A DNA stretch of 64,000 nt from Bacillus_BD sp963765265 (GTDB lineage Bacteria; Bacillota; Bacilli; Bacillales; Cytobacillaceae): contig CAVXVN010000011.1 of NCBI GenBank assembly GCA_963765265.1, positions 62,001-126,000 on the forward strand. Direction: 5' to 3'. Below, piece after piece: positions 47,599 through 57,102 of this stretch (the stretch's first letter is position 1; every line of letters starts with the position of its first letter). The notes beneath the pieces were generated by a model. The model was given only the letters and a program-made list of their open reading frames with translations, had not been told where the DNA came from and did not search any database. Both the position numbers and the translations under genes were made by a program.

Positions 47599-48843
47599 GT
47601 GAAGATTGTGTTTGATGTAAATATATACCTCCTGCTGTCCATCCTGCTGGCTGGATTACTTACTAGTTTCGGAAAAACAACTGGGTTAAATGTACTTGGC
47701 ATTTTTACCGTTACAATCATGAGTTTGATATTTCCAGCGAAGGAAGCAGTGGGAGTTTTACTTCCGGTTCTTTTAATGGGTGATCTAATCGCGGTGTTCT
47801 TTTATCGGAGGACTGTGGTCTGGAAGCATTTATTTTCCTTAGTCCCATGGATCTTGATTGGGGTCTTAATTGGATATTTTGTTTTGAGGACTAGTGACAA
47901 TGAACAACTCAAAATCTTACTTGGATATTTGATTTTAGGTCTTAACCTTTTTCAAATCATTAAAGATTATTTCGGTTCGAAGTTCGATCAGGCATTACCG
48001 AGTTCCATTTGGTTTATCGGACTAATGGGAATATTAGCAGGTTTCGCCACGATGATTGGCAATGTTGCAGGAACCGTCATGGCCATATATTTGTTATCAC
48101 ATCGGTTACCAAAGAATGAATTTGTTGGAACTGGCGCTTGGTTTTATCTTTTTGTCAATATCATAAAGGTGCCATTTTATATTCAATTAGGGATGATTAC
48201 TACTAGTTCATTTACAGTCAATCTATTAGCGATTCCAGCTGTCGCTATTGGAGCATTTGTCGGTATAAAAGTGTTACCACTCATTCCACAGCAAATGTTT
48301 AAATGGATCATACTTGCACTAGGGTCGCTCGGAGCAATGAAATTAATCGTTTCAGCTTTGTACGATTATGTTCTAATATGGCATATTGCAGCAAGTATTG
48401 TTTGTTTCATTGCAGGATTGATCGCTTTACTTATAAAGAACCGTAAAGACTTACGTACAACATGTGGAAAGATCTACTGTGGTGCTTATCCAGTCCTATT
48501 TGTTACCACGATGTCACTTGCTTTGATGAAGTGGGAGAATGGAATTTACGTGTTTCTTGTTAGTATATTATCTTTTTGTTTAGCGCTTTTGGGTTATATG
48601 GCGAGTAAGAAGCGCGTGTCTTATTGGAGGTTCAAACAAAATGTTGGAGTAATTGGTTCCTACATTGGTTTGATTACAGCGATCTTTGTGATAGGAGATT
48701 TAAGTTATTCAATGATTAGCAACATTCCTACCCTCATATTATGCCTAGTTCCTACCATTATTGGAGGATTGGTTATAGGGTGGATCATGAATAAGGGAGA
48801 TTTTGAAATCGAGGAACGTCACAGTCTGGATATTAAAAATTAA
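47599..48843 (+). CDS. TauE/SafE family permease, long form
   Basis: The 414-residue protein has about 10-12 hydrophobic segments. The first about 260 residues resemble TauE/SafE anion exporters (NVAGTVMAIYLLSHRLPKNEFVGTGAWFY is a family-like loop). The C-terminal 150 residues add further helices and are not usual for this family. The substrate may be an aromatic or organic acid of the operon. GTG 47599 and GTG 47608 are both possible starts; the latter sits better behind TAGGTGA. Confidence 0.65.
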   Translation: MKIVFDVNIYLLLSILLAGLLTSFGKTTGLNVLGIFTVTIMSLIFPAKEAVGVLLPVLLMGDLIAVFFYRRTVVWKHLFSLVPWILIGVLIGYFVLRTSDNEQLKILLGYLILGLNLFQIIKDYFGSKFDQALPSSIWFIGLMGILAGFATMIGNVAGTVMAIYLLSHRLPKNEFVGTGAWFYLFVNIIKVPFYIQLGMITTSSFTVNLLAIPAVAIGAFVGIKVLPLIPQQMFKWIILALGSLGAMKLIVSALYDYVLIWHIAASIVCFIAGLIALLIKNRKDLRTTCGKIYCGAYPVLFVTTMSLALMKWENGIYVFLVSILSFCLALLGYMASKKRVSYWRFKQNVGVIGSYIGLITAIFVIGDLSYSMISNIPTLILCLVPTIIGGLVIGWIMNKGDFEIEERHSLDIKN

Positions 48844-48861
48844 TAAAGGAGAGATCATGAA

Positions 48862-49326
48862 ATGGCGAATGAGAAAATGGAATTTGATTTTACTGAAATA
48901 TTTAAAGATGAACGTATGGGGTTTCTTTCAACGATACACAAAGAGTCAGGTGCCATCCAACAAAATGCTGTATCGTGGATCCATGGCTACAAACCTCACG
49001 TGCTTCGTATTGCGGTAGGTAGCAAAGCACAAATTGTAGCGAATATCGAATCCAATGAACATGTAAACTTTGTATTTTTTTATGAAAAATCAATCCTTGC
49101 CTTTCAAAGTAAAGGGAAAATTATTACAAATGATATTCCAGGAGTTCCATTCCCTACTACCTTGATTGAATTAGAGACAGATGATCTACACGATATTATG
49201 TTTTATGGAGCCGAAGTCACTCAAGAGCCAATCTATGAAAAGACTTATAATATTAAGGCTGCTAAAAAATTGGATGAACAAGTATATCAAGGTATGGCAT
49301 TAGATTTTGAAGCAATTACCTCTTGA
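48862..49326 (+). CDS. Pyridoxamine 5'-phosphate oxidase-like split-barrel protein
   Basis: The 154-residue protein has the FMN-binding split-barrel pattern MGFLSTIHKESGAIQQNAVSW and KAQIVANIESNEHVNFVFF. It is too short for a true PdxH. In operon with a group D monooxygenase it could supply reduced flavin, although this is not shown; other PPOX-like proteins bind F420 or haem. AAAGGAGAGATC precedes the start, 18 bp after the permease gene. Confidence 0.7.
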   Translation: MANEKMEFDFTEIFKDERMGFLSTIHKESGAIQQNAVSWIHGYKPHVLRIAVGSKAQIVANIESNEHVNFVFFYEKSILAFQSKGKIITNDIPGVPFPTTLIELETDDLHDIMFYGAEVTQEPIYEKTYNIKAAKKLDEQVYQGMALDFEAITS

Positions 49327-49412
49327 ATAACAAAACGAATGTGCCTAATTAGAGTCTCAAGGTCAAGGATGCTTATAGTGTTTACAGTCGTCAACGAGAG
49401 AGGAGGTATGGT

Positions 49413-50078
49413 ATGAAAATAGCTGAAGGAATAGGGTTTATTGAATTACATGAATGTTTAAATGAAGTGCCGATGGTTTTTCGGCCTACGGTTTTTTGGG
49501 ATGATCAGGATGTCATTTTGATCGATACAGGATACCCTGGGCAATATGAAGCGATACGGAAAACAATAGAAAAGCTTCCTAACGGTAGACTGACTAAGAT
49601 TATCATTACTCACCACGATTATGACCATCTAGGTAGCTTACCCGAGATAATGAGTGGTTCTAATCATAAAATTGAAGTGTATGCCCATGAGCTTACCAAG
49701 CCATTTATTCAAGGAGAAAAACCACTTATCAAAACTGGAATTACGGTACCAAACACTGGGGTAGATCATACCATTTCAGATGGTCAGGTATTGCCATTTT
49801 GCGGTGGAATATCTGTCATTTTCACACCTGGACATACTCCGGATCATATAAGCCTGTACCATCAGGCTACTAAAACCTTGATTACGGGTGATGCACTTAC
49901 TGCTGATCAAGGACAATTACAGTATCCAAATGAAAAGTACACTCTAAATATGGAACAAGCAAAACAATCCATCATCAGGTTCCTGGATTATGAGATCGAT
50001 AAAGCCATTTGTTTTCATGGTGGCGTTTGTAGAGAGGGAGTTAAGGAACGACTTTCAACATTAGCAGCAGGAAAATAG
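49413..50078 (+). CDS. Metallo-beta-lactamase fold hydrolase
   Basis: The 221-residue protein has the MBL metal motif variant THHDYDHLG (the second His of H-x-H-x-D-H is Asp), then FTPGHTPDHISLY with the next His and LITGDALTAD with the bridging Asp, and a final His in ICFHGG. This set still provides a dinuclear zinc site. Its substrate is unknown; it may hydrolyse a thioester or lactone intermediate of the operon. AGAGGAGGTATG precedes the start. Confidence 0.8.
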   Translation: MKIAEGIGFIELHECLNEVPMVFRPTVFWDDQDVILIDTGYPGQYEAIRKTIEKLPNGRLTKIIITHHDYDHLGSLPEIMSGSNHKIEVYAHELTKPFIQGEKPLIKTGITVPNTGVDHTISDGQVLPFCGGISVIFTPGHTPDHISLYHQATKTLITGDALTADQGQLQYPNEKYTLNMEQAKQSIIRFLDYEIDKAICFHGGVCREGVKERLSTLAAGK

Positions 50079-50180
50079 ACAATACGGATTCTGTCCTAAT
50101 TAGAGTTATCATCTTTTTTAAGTTATTTAATGATAGAGAATGTTAACCATTCAATATATATCAAGAGAGGAGAATCGCCC

Positions 50181-50882
50181 GTGAGTAAAGGGAAAATTGT
50201 AGATTCCATAAGTGAAGCAATTCAAGACATAAAAGATGGATCGACTTTAATTGTAGGCGGATTTGGCCTAAGTGGTATTCCTGAAAAAACCATTATTGCT
50301 ATAAGAGACAAAGGAGTCAAGGACTTAACGGTTGTGAGCAATAACTGTGGAGTGGATGATTGGGGACTAGGTTTGTTATTAGCTAATAAACAAATTAAAA
50401 AGATGGTGGCTTCTTATGTTGGGGAAAATAAAATTTTTGAACGGCAGTTTTTAAGTGGTGAGCTTGAAGTGGAACTAGTACCACAGGGAACGCTAGCAGA
50501 ACGTATCCGTGCAGGTGGGGCAGGTATACCGGGATTTTATACCGCAACTGGGGTAGGAACTCCTATTGCTGAGGGGAAAGAATACAAGGTGTTTAACGGT
50601 CGGATGTACATTTTGGAACAAGGAATCGTTGGAGATTTTGCATTAGTGAAAGCTTGGAAAGCAGACCCGTTAGGAAATCTAGTTTATCGAAAAACGGCGC
50701 GCAACTTTAATCCATTAGCGGCCATGTCTGGGAAAGTGACCATAGCAGAAGTCGAGGAAATCGTGGAAGTAGGAGAATTAGACCCTGATGCGATCCATAC
50801 TCCTGGAGTATATGTTCAGCGGGTTCTTTTAGGCACGAACTATGAAAAAAGAATTGAAAGACGAACCGTCATTCAAGCATAA
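50181..50882 (+). CDS. 3-oxoacid CoA-transferase subunit A
   Basis: From GTG 50181 (after GAGAGGAGAATC; the upstream ATG 50130 has no site) the 233-residue protein matches ScoA/PcaI subunits. It has the glycine loop IVGGFGLSGIPEK and the C-terminal VKAWKADPLGNLVYRKTARN. With subunit B it moves CoA from succinyl-CoA to a 3-oxoacid such as acetoacetate or 3-oxoadipate. The partner follows 40 bp later. Confidence 0.9.
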   Translation: MSKGKIVDSISEAIQDIKDGSTLIVGGFGLSGIPEKTIIAIRDKGVKDLTVVSNNCGVDDWGLGLLLANKQIKKMVASYVGENKIFERQFLSGELEVELVPQGTLAERIRAGGAGIPGFYTATGVGTPIAEGKEYKVFNGRMYILEQGIVGDFALVKAWKADPLGNLVYRKTARNFNPLAAMSGKVTIAEVEEIVEVGELDPDAIHTPGVYVQRVLLGTNYEKRIERRTVIQA

Positions 50883-50922
50883 CCATAGAGATCATCATCC
50901 AAACTGAAGGAGGAAATAACTG

Positions 50923-51573
50923 ATGAAAGATGTCCGATTAACCATCGTGAAACGAGCAGTTCAAGAGATTCAAGACGGAATGAATGTCAATCTGGGTATC
51001 GGAATGCCAACCCTTGTCGCTAATGAAATTCCTAGGGGAATTAACGTTTTACTTCAATCTGAAAACGGATTGTTAGGAATTGGACCCTATCCAATAGCAG
51101 GGGAAGAGGATCCTGATCTAATAAATGCAGGAAAGGAAACGGTTACTGCAGTGAAGGGTGCCTCTTATTTTGATAGTGCTGAATCTTTTGCGATGATTCG
51201 TGGGGGGCATATTGATTTGGCCATTCTTGGAGGCATGGAGGTTTCTGAAACCGGCGATTTAGCCAACTGGATGATTCCAGGGAAAATGGTTAAAGGAATG
51301 GGTGGTGCTATGGACTTGGTGCATGGTGCTAAACGCGTCGTAGTGATTATGGAACACACGAATAAACATGGAGAATCTAAAATCAAAAAAGAATGTAAAC
51401 TCCCATTAACTGGTCAACAAGTTGTGCATCGGTTGATTACAGATTTGGCTGTGTTTGATTATACATCTGAGGGTATGGTATTGGTTGAAACTCAAGAAGG
51501 AATTAGAATGTCAGAGATTATTGAGAAAACGGAAGCGTTCTTTACGATCAGTCCCAAATTACTTGTGAAATAG
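50923..51573 (+). CDS. 3-oxoacid CoA-transferase subunit B
   Basis: The 216-residue subunit carries the catalytic Glu in LLQSENGLLGIGPYP and the GGHIDLAILGGMEVSETGDL region of ScoB/PcaJ. The enzyme forms a Glu-CoA thioester during transfer. 3-Oxoadipate transferase is possible in aromatic breakdown, but no beta-ketoadipate genes are seen here, so acetoacetate is equally likely. GAAGGAGGAAATAAC precedes ATG 50923. Confidence 0.9.
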   Translation: MKDVRLTIVKRAVQEIQDGMNVNLGIGMPTLVANEIPRGINVLLQSENGLLGIGPYPIAGEEDPDLINAGKETVTAVKGASYFDSAESFAMIRGGHIDLAILGGMEVSETGDLANWMIPGKMVKGMGGAMDLVHGAKRVVVIMEHTNKHGESKIKKECKLPLTGQQVVHRLITDLAVFDYTSEGMVLVETQEGIRMSEIIEKTEAFFTISPKLLVK

Positions 51574-51904
51574 CAAAAAGAATGAAAATGGAAAATGAAC
51601 GTATCAACAGTGAATAATTAAGTTTAAAAGAATATATAGTAGTTTAGGAGTCGAAAAGGGATAGATAATCAACATCGATCACAGGTTACAATTTGCCTCT
51701 ATTGTTCCACAAGGAATGGAATCCACTATAGTAATAAAAGATTAACGGTGGGTCTTGCTCCATAGTGATAATAGAGGCAATTATTTAATACATCTTTTAT
51801 GTCGGATTTCCTAGAATACAAAAAGTGCATATGGTGGACAAAAAGTTATTCAACATTATTATAGGGTGTAGTCTGTTCGTTTGTTCGCTATTTGTTCAAA
51901 AGTC
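51574..51904. other. Intergenic region with a long-range stem
   Basis: About 330 bp with no gene. TTGCCTCTATT (near 51693) and AATAGAGGCAA (near 51770) are complementary over 11 bp around a loop of about 65 bases with internal CACTAT/ATAGTG pairing. It may be a terminator-like fold between convergent genes; no T run is visible. Confidence 0.4.
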
Positions 51905-52810
51905 CTAGTTTAGTTTACTTCTTAATTCTTGCATAAATTCTCTGATTACAATCGGTAAATGATTTGTTTTTGGCAGTACACTAATTAAGTACGTTTTATT
52001 AAATTCTGTGTTTCCGTCTACATACGGGATCATGACGATATCTCCGTTTAACACTAAAGGTTCGTTCCTTATCCAAAATTCTGAATAGACACCTGTAGCG
52101 ATGTTATTGGCAATGAGGTTTTTGGTCACATCATGATTATTCGAATAAAAAACGACGTTTCCTTCTCCGTAATCTAAAAATAATTTATTCCAAAATCTTT
52201 CCGCGAATTTTTCATTTCTTATCACTAAAGGTTGTCGTATTAATTCCTCAGGACCGACTGTCTTGTTGTAAGCCAGTGGTGAATATTTGCTAACACAAAC
52301 CATTAAACTTGACTGCAATAGTACTTCCAAAGTGATTCTTGGGTCGTCTATCTTCAATGTTTCATCAATACCTAAAATCAGTCCTATATCAAAAAGATTA
52401 TTTTTAACAGCTTCAATGATATTGTTAGGATCGTTTTCATTAATTTCAATTCGAACATAAGGAAACTCCTTCCTAAACGTATAAAGAAGTTCAGGGAGAA
52501 AGGTCGAAAAGAAAATGGTCGAGGCTGCTATTTTTAAATCCCCTTTTAGCATGGCATCTTTTTGTCCAAGATTCTTCAATTCCTTTAATTTATTCATAAT
52601 CTCAAGGGATAACTTAATTACCGCTTTTCCTTCCGCTGTACATTTGCTTCCTGAACGTGAACGATTAAAAATAGTTAGATCCAGTTCAGATTCCAAGCTG
52701 GTAATGGCTTGACTAATAGCAGAATGAGATACATGAAGCTTTTCTGCTGCTTTTGCAATCGTTCCTTGCTCAGAAACTTCAATAATATACTGAAGTTGGT
52801 CTATATTCAT
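51905..52810 (-). CDS. LysR family regulator, divergent from the thioesterase gene
   Basis: The 301-residue protein starts at ATG 52810 (MNIDQLQYIIEVSEQGTIAK), with the six residues upstream in frame being untypical. The winged helix KLHVSHSAISQAITSLESEL is standard LysR. The effector domain is of the CysB/CynR type. The ligand is unknown. It lies beside the second aromatic region (53-64 kb) and is the most likely regulator of at least the divergent thioesterase gene. Confidence 0.88.
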   Translation of the reverse strand: MNIDQLQYIIEVSEQGTIAKAAEKLHVSHSAISQAITSLESELDLTIFNRSRSGSKCTAEGKAVIKLSLEIMNKLKELKNLGQKDAMLKGDLKIAASTIFFSTFLPELLYTFRKEFPYVRIEINENDPNNIIEAVKNNLFDIGLILGIDETLKIDDPRITLEVLLQSSLMVCVSKYSPLAYNKTVGPEELIRQPLVIRNEKFAERFWNKLFLDYGEGNVVFYSNNHDVTKNLIANNIATGVYSEFWIRNEPLVLNGDIVMIPYVDGNTEFNKTYLISVLPKTNHLPIVIREFMQELRSKLN

Positions 52811-52867
52811 TTTACATTCACCTCGCATGATTAATTTTTACGAAATCTATTAGATGCTATATTTTTT

Positions 52868-52901
52868 AATTGTAAGTATTAATTAACTAATTGTAAATAT
52901 T
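52868..52901. promoter_or_regulatory. Direct repeat AATTGTAARTATT, 21 bp apart
   Basis: AATTGTAAGTATT (52868-52880) and AATTGTAAATATT (52889-52901) differ at one base and lie two helical turns apart in the divergent promoter region. They are candidates for LysR binding. Confidence 0.5.
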
Positions 52902-53029
52902 CTTAACTTTATCTTTAATAAAAAATATCATACAATTTTCTTAGGCTATTTAGAAGAAATACAGACTTTTTTCTAAATTTATTACTTAATGTTTCTTATA
53001 TGAGAGAAAAGGGAGGATAAGGAAATAAT

Positions 53030-53440
53030 ATGATTACAAAAAAAATTCGCATTCAATTTGTTGATACGGATGCATCAGGGCGTATCCATTACAGTTCTAT
53101 ATTCCGTTATTTTGAAATTATGGACCATGACTTTTTTAGGAGGATCGGTTATTCCTATAAAAAGATTTTTCAACTAGGTTTAGATATGCCACGTGTGCAT
53201 GTGGAATGTGATTATCTAGGAAATATAGAATATGATGATGAATTGGAGGCACAAGTTTCGATTGCGAAAGTTGGGAATTCGTCTTACATTCTATCATTTG
53301 GTTTTTACAAAGAAGATACGCTTGTGGCTAAGGGAAGTCTTACAAACGTGTTTATCGATCGTTCAACAGGTAAATCGGCAAAAATACCAGAGTCTATTAG
53401 AACAGAATTAGTTAAACATCTTGATCCCGTTCAGGTTTAG
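53030..53440 (+). CDS. 4-hydroxybenzoyl-CoA thioesterase family (hotdog) protein
   Basis: The 136-residue protein has the hotdog thioesterase pattern IQFVDTDASGRIHYSSIFRYFE with the catalytic Asp in the DTDASG loop, then VECDYLGNIEYDDELEAQVS. It hydrolyses an acyl- or aroyl-CoA thioester; the exact acyl group is unknown. It stands next to the LysR gene and before a terminator, so it is not co-transcribed with the BKACE gene. Confidence 0.82.
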   Translation: MITKKIRIQFVDTDASGRIHYSSIFRYFEIMDHDFFRRIGYSYKKIFQLGLDMPRVHVECDYLGNIEYDDELEAQVSIAKVGNSSYILSFGFYKEDTLVAKGSLTNVFIDRSTGKSAKIPESIRTELVKHLDPVQV

Positions 53441-53484
53441 TTGAATCCATTTATACATTCTACTTAGAAGATAAAGTAATAGAC

Positions 53485-53521
53485 GAGGTTGTCCTTAAAC
53501 CAAAGGACAACCTCATTTTTT
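53485..53521 (+). terminator. Terminator after the thioesterase gene
   Basis: GAGGTTGTCCTT (53485-53496), loop AAACCA, perfect complement 53503-53514, then seven T. Confidence 0.9.
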
Positions 53522-53999
53522 TGATTCATTCATTTGCTAATAAATGAATCAAATCACTGTATATGGTAGATTTCATAGTCAGTAAATCCCTTGAAGGACA
53601 ATGGTTTTACTTCTTTTATTTAGAGGTAGTGGTCATTCTTTTATGTCAGTAATACTTAACATATATGTAAATAATGTTAACTTTACTTATCGATAAAGAA
53701 ATTATAATATTTAAATTAATCAGATAATTAAAAACGCATCCAATAAAAGAATGTGAAAATACAAGGTTGATAGTGGCGCAAGTAGGTAATGTCGAATGAA
53801 CCTTTGCTAAAGAAGAATCGATTTGCTGATTACTAGAATAGGAGGATATAGATGATGGACAAGGCATTTGATTCATTCAAGAGGTAATTGATCATTTAGG
53901 GAGGTGATGGGCGGAGGAGGACAAGTGGACATTTTTGAAAATGGTTGTATGACTATTTTAATATAAACATTTCATTCATAATATTAGGAGGTTTTTTAA
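53522..53999. other. Intergenic region upstream of the BKACE gene
   Basis: About 480 bp without a recognisable gene. It has a short inverted repeat (TTGATTCATT/AATGAATCAA, near 53520-53556) and at 53704 the stretch ATAATATTTAAATTAATCAG, whose first ten bases match the shared operator at 55886 and 63365. The last part has ATTAGGAGG before the next start. Confidence 0.4.
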
Positions 54000-54879
54000 A
54001 TGGCAAAGAAAAGAAAAATTATTGTAACTGTAGCACCTACTAGTAACTTTCATGGAAAAGAAGCAAACCCTGCGCTTACCAGAACAACCAAAGGAAATTG
54101 CAGAAGAAGTATACCGTTGTTTAAATGCTGGTGCAGCTATTGCCCATGTCCATGCGAGAAATCCTAAAGGTAAACCAACTAATGATGCGAATGTTTTCAA
54201 AGAAATTAAAGCGGAAATCATTGCTAAAAGTAATATCATTACACAATTCAGTACTGCACCTGCGATGAACCCAGAAAGCCATATTGATGATGGATTACAA
54301 ACATTAGAAGCAGAACCAGAAATGGCTTCCCTTGATTGTGGATTAATGCAGGCTTATCCTGGAACCTTCGTGAAACCGACTTTATGGGATCGTGATTGGC
54401 TTCGAAATGCAGCAAAAATGATGAAGGAACGCAATATTAAACCGGAATTAGAAATATTTAATCATGCTCAACTTGAAGATGTCTTAAATATTTTCATTCC
54501 AGAAGGTCTTATCGACAATCCGCCATCCTTTACTTTTGTCTTCGGAATGCAAAAAATAAATCAAGGTTCTATTCAGTTTAGTATGGAAAACCTGACACAT
54601 ATGGTTAGAAAATTACCTTCTAATGCGTTATTCGGAGCAATGGGAATCGCAGCTCAGCAACATCAAGCAACAATCGCATCACTACTTATGGGTGGAAATG
54701 TCCGTGTTGGCTTTGAAGATAATATCAATTTTAGAAAAGGCGAACTTGCAACGAGCAATGCACAGCTTGTAGAAAGAATTGTTGGTATTGCAACTGACTT
54801 AGGCTACGAAATCGCATCACCTGATGAAGCAAGGGAAATATTAGGAATTAAAAAAGTAGAAGCTTTAAAAAGTATTTAA
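54000..54879 (+). CDS. Beta-keto acid cleavage enzyme (BKACE, DUF849) (one frameshift)
   Basis: ATG 54000 after ATTAGGAGGTT starts MAKKRKIIVTVAPTSNFHGK. One extra A near 54078 shifts the frame; without it the protein reads NPALPEQPKEIAEEVYRC and totals 292 residues. The Zn(II) His pair is seen in IAHVHARNP and the active-site Glu in VRVGFEDN. BKACE enzymes condense a beta-keto acid with acetyl-CoA to give acetoacetate and a new CoA ester (Kce acts on 3-keto-5-aminohexanoate). The substrate is unknown; here a keto acid from ring cleavage is plausible. Confidence 0.85.
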
Positions 54880-55088
54880 TTCTGGTTACAGGTATTCGAT
54901 TACTTAGAGATAAGAAGTGGATGCTTATTATGATGAAGTAAGTGCTAAAGATACCATAATATTGCGAAAACAGCACGGGTGAGGAGTAAATGAGACGATC
55001 TAAGGCAGGTGAACCCGACCTTGACAGATTACTCCTCCAGATTTCTAAGGTAAAAGAACATGGGAGAATGACTAGGAGGAAAATCAAG

Positions 55089-55850
55089 ATGAAACTTTAT
55101 GATTTGAGCGTTTATTGGGAAAGTAATCCCTACGCCGACCCATGGCCGCCAAAGGTCGAATTTTCAGATAGTGAACAAGAAGCGGTAAAACTGGCGAATA
55201 AGCTGGATATAGAACCGACTGATTTTCTAGACGGTCTAGCACTAGCGGTAGAAAGCGTCAGCGCTGAAGTGTTTACTCACGTTGGTACTCACTGTGATGC
55301 TCCGATTCATTTTGGACCGATTACAGAAGGACAGCCATCTCGTACAATTGATGAGCTACCCCTTGAAGATTTTTATGGCGATGGTGTGATTTTGGATATG
55401 CGCCATAAAGAACCGAGAAGTGGTATTACCGTGGAAGATGTCCAAAAAGCACTTGCTGATATGGAATATAGTATTAAACCTAAGGACATCGTACTGATCA
55501 TGACAGGCTATGATAAGCACATCTATAATGAAAAGTATCTTAATGATCAACCCGGAATGACAGGGGAAGCAACCGAATGGCTGATTGATCAGGGGGTAAA
55601 GCTCATGGGGATTGACGCTTATACCTTTGATCGTCCTTTTGGAGCGATGGTGGCGGACGTAAAAGCTGGAAATAAGAGCGCTTTGTTTCCTGCGCATTTC
55701 ATGGGACGAAAAAAAGAGTATTACCATATTGAGAAGTTGGCCAACCTCGACAAGCTACCAGTAAAACACAGCTTTAAGTTCAGTGCATTTCCGATTAAAG
55801 TCAAAGGTGGCACCGCCGGTTCTGTACGAGCAGTAGCAATGGTTGAATAA
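55089..55850 (+). CDS. Cyclase family protein (kynurenine formamidase-like)
   Basis: ATG 55089 follows ACTAGGAGGAAAATC and gives 253 residues; the longer in-frame start at 54990 adds untypical sequence. The metal-binding H-x-G-T-H-x-D-x-P-x-H motif is present as HVGTHCDAPIHF. The family includes kynurenine formamidase and isatin hydrolase. In this region it may hydrolyse a cyclic or formyl amide, or a lactone-like ring product; no reaction can be assigned. The 110 bp upstream holds no other gene. Confidence 0.85.
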   Translation: MKLYDLSVYWESNPYADPWPPKVEFSDSEQEAVKLANKLDIEPTDFLDGLALAVESVSAEVFTHVGTHCDAPIHFGPITEGQPSRTIDELPLEDFYGDGVILDMRHKEPRSGITVEDVQKALADMEYSIKPKDIVLIMTGYDKHIYNEKYLNDQPGMTGEATEWLIDQGVKLMGIDAYTFDRPFGAMVADVKAGNKSALFPAHFMGRKKEYYHIEKLANLDKLPVKHSFKFSAFPIKVKGGTAGSVRAVAMVE

Positions 55851-55885
55851 TAATGAAATGGTAATAAGTTCAACTTATCACCGAA

Positions 55886-55913
55886 ATAATATTTTGATAT
55901 TTCAAAATATTAT
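55886..55913. promoter_or_regulatory. 28-bp operator candidate, shared with 63365
   Basis: Perfect 12-4-12 inverted repeat: ATAATATTTTGA, TATT, TCAAAATATTAT. It lies 138 bp before the dihydrodiol dehydrogenase start. A near copy of the same length lies before the DapA-family gene. Confidence 0.6.
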
Positions 55914-56050
55914 AAAAATAAAGTAAAATATAACTATGGAATGATAACTATATCTTTTGAAATGGTGAACTGACAACTTGCGGAGTGATCATTTATGATG
56001 CTTTCACCAATCAGATATTTGTTAACGGTTCATAAAGGGGTTGAATATAT

Positions 56051-56866
56051 ATGGGATGGTTAGAGGGAAAAGTAGCATTAATCACCGGAGGAGGATCAGG
56101 CATCGGACGAGCACTGGTCGAAAGGTTCCTTGATGAGGGTGCGCTTATTGGTGTATTAGAACGTTCGGGCGAAAAAGTAAGAGATTTGCAGAAACAGTTT
56201 GGTAATCAAGTAGTAGTGGTTCAAGGGGATGTAACTCTACTAGAGGACAATGAAAAAGCGGTTGCAGAAACGGTGAAGGCATTTGGTAAGATCGATACAT
56301 TTATCGGGAATGCAGGAATTTTTGATTACTTTGTGACATTACCAGATTTACCAAAGGAAAATCTTGATAAATCGTTTGACCAAGTTTTTGGTGTCAATGT
56401 AAAAGGACCTCTCTACGGTGCTAAAGCAGTTCTACCTGAACTTATTAAAACACAAGGAAATATCGTTTTTACGGTATCTAATGCAGGATTCTACTCAGCA
56501 GGTGGTGGCCCACTTTACACGGCATCAAAACATGCTGTGATCGGTTTAATCCGAGAATTAGCCTATGAATTATCACCAAAAATTCGTGTGAATGGAGTTG
56601 CTCCTGGTGGTACGCTTACGGATCTAAGGGGACCGGAGGCATTAGGTCAAGAAAAACAAACGCAATCCAATGTAGACAATATAGAGGATCTGATGAAAAC
56701 AACGAATCCTTTGCATGTAGTTCCCACTCCTAAAGATCATACAAGTCCATATGTACTACTTGCTTCTAATCAAGATTCAATGGCGATTACAGGTGTCATC
56801 ATCAACAGTGATGGAGGGCTAGGTGTACGGGGATTTGCTTCTGTAGCAGGTGGCGAACACCTTTGA
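56051..56866 (+). CDS. cis-Dihydrodiol dehydrogenase (BphB/HcaB-like SDR)
   Basis: The 271-residue SDR reads MGWLEGKVALITGGGSGIGR with NAD motif GGGSGIG, GNAG, catalytic Ser in VSNAGFYSAGG and Y-T-A-S-K. The C-terminal segment with APGGTLTDLRGPEALG and the overall length match the BphB/HcaB/NahB group, which oxidises aromatic cis-dihydrodiols to catechols with NAD. That fits the Rieske dioxygenase encoded next. GGGGTTGAATATAT is a modest ribosome site. Confidence 0.85.
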   Translation: MGWLEGKVALITGGGSGIGRALVERFLDEGALIGVLERSGEKVRDLQKQFGNQVVVVQGDVTLLEDNEKAVAETVKAFGKIDTFIGNAGIFDYFVTLPDLPKENLDKSFDQVFGVNVKGPLYGAKAVLPELIKTQGNIVFTVSNAGFYSAGGGPLYTASKHAVIGLIRELAYELSPKIRVNGVAPGGTLTDLRGPEALGQEKQTQSNVDNIEDLMKTTNPLHVVPTPKDHTSPYVLLASNQDSMAITGVIINSDGGLGVRGFASVAGGEHL

Positions 56867-56949
56867 TGTCAATTTAGAAATCATGCGCGGTGTTAGGATT
56901 GAATTTCGGAGAACTCTTGAAAATGTAGATTTATTTGGTGATATAAAAA

Positions 56950-56965
56950 CAAACCAGTTGGTTTG
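56950..56965. promoter_or_regulatory. Operator-like palindrome CAAACCAGTTGGTTTG
   Basis: A 7-2-7 inverted repeat in the 315-bp gap before the Rieske alpha gene, of the size and form of TetR/AcrR-type operators. No TetR gene is present in the window. Confidence 0.5.
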
Positions 56966-57102
56966 GGAAGTCTTAGTTAGAATATGATTCAAAATCGACG
57001 ATCATCTACATCAATACTAGAAGATTCGAAAAACCCTACTAACGGTAATAATTGATAAACGTTCACAAACGCAACCCTTGCTTTCTTTTTTGTTTACTAG
57101 AT

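Noticed and set aside
54990..55088. N-terminal extension of the cyclase-family protein
   Set aside because: The ribosome site ACTAGGAGG fits ATG 55089, and the family motif order starts there.
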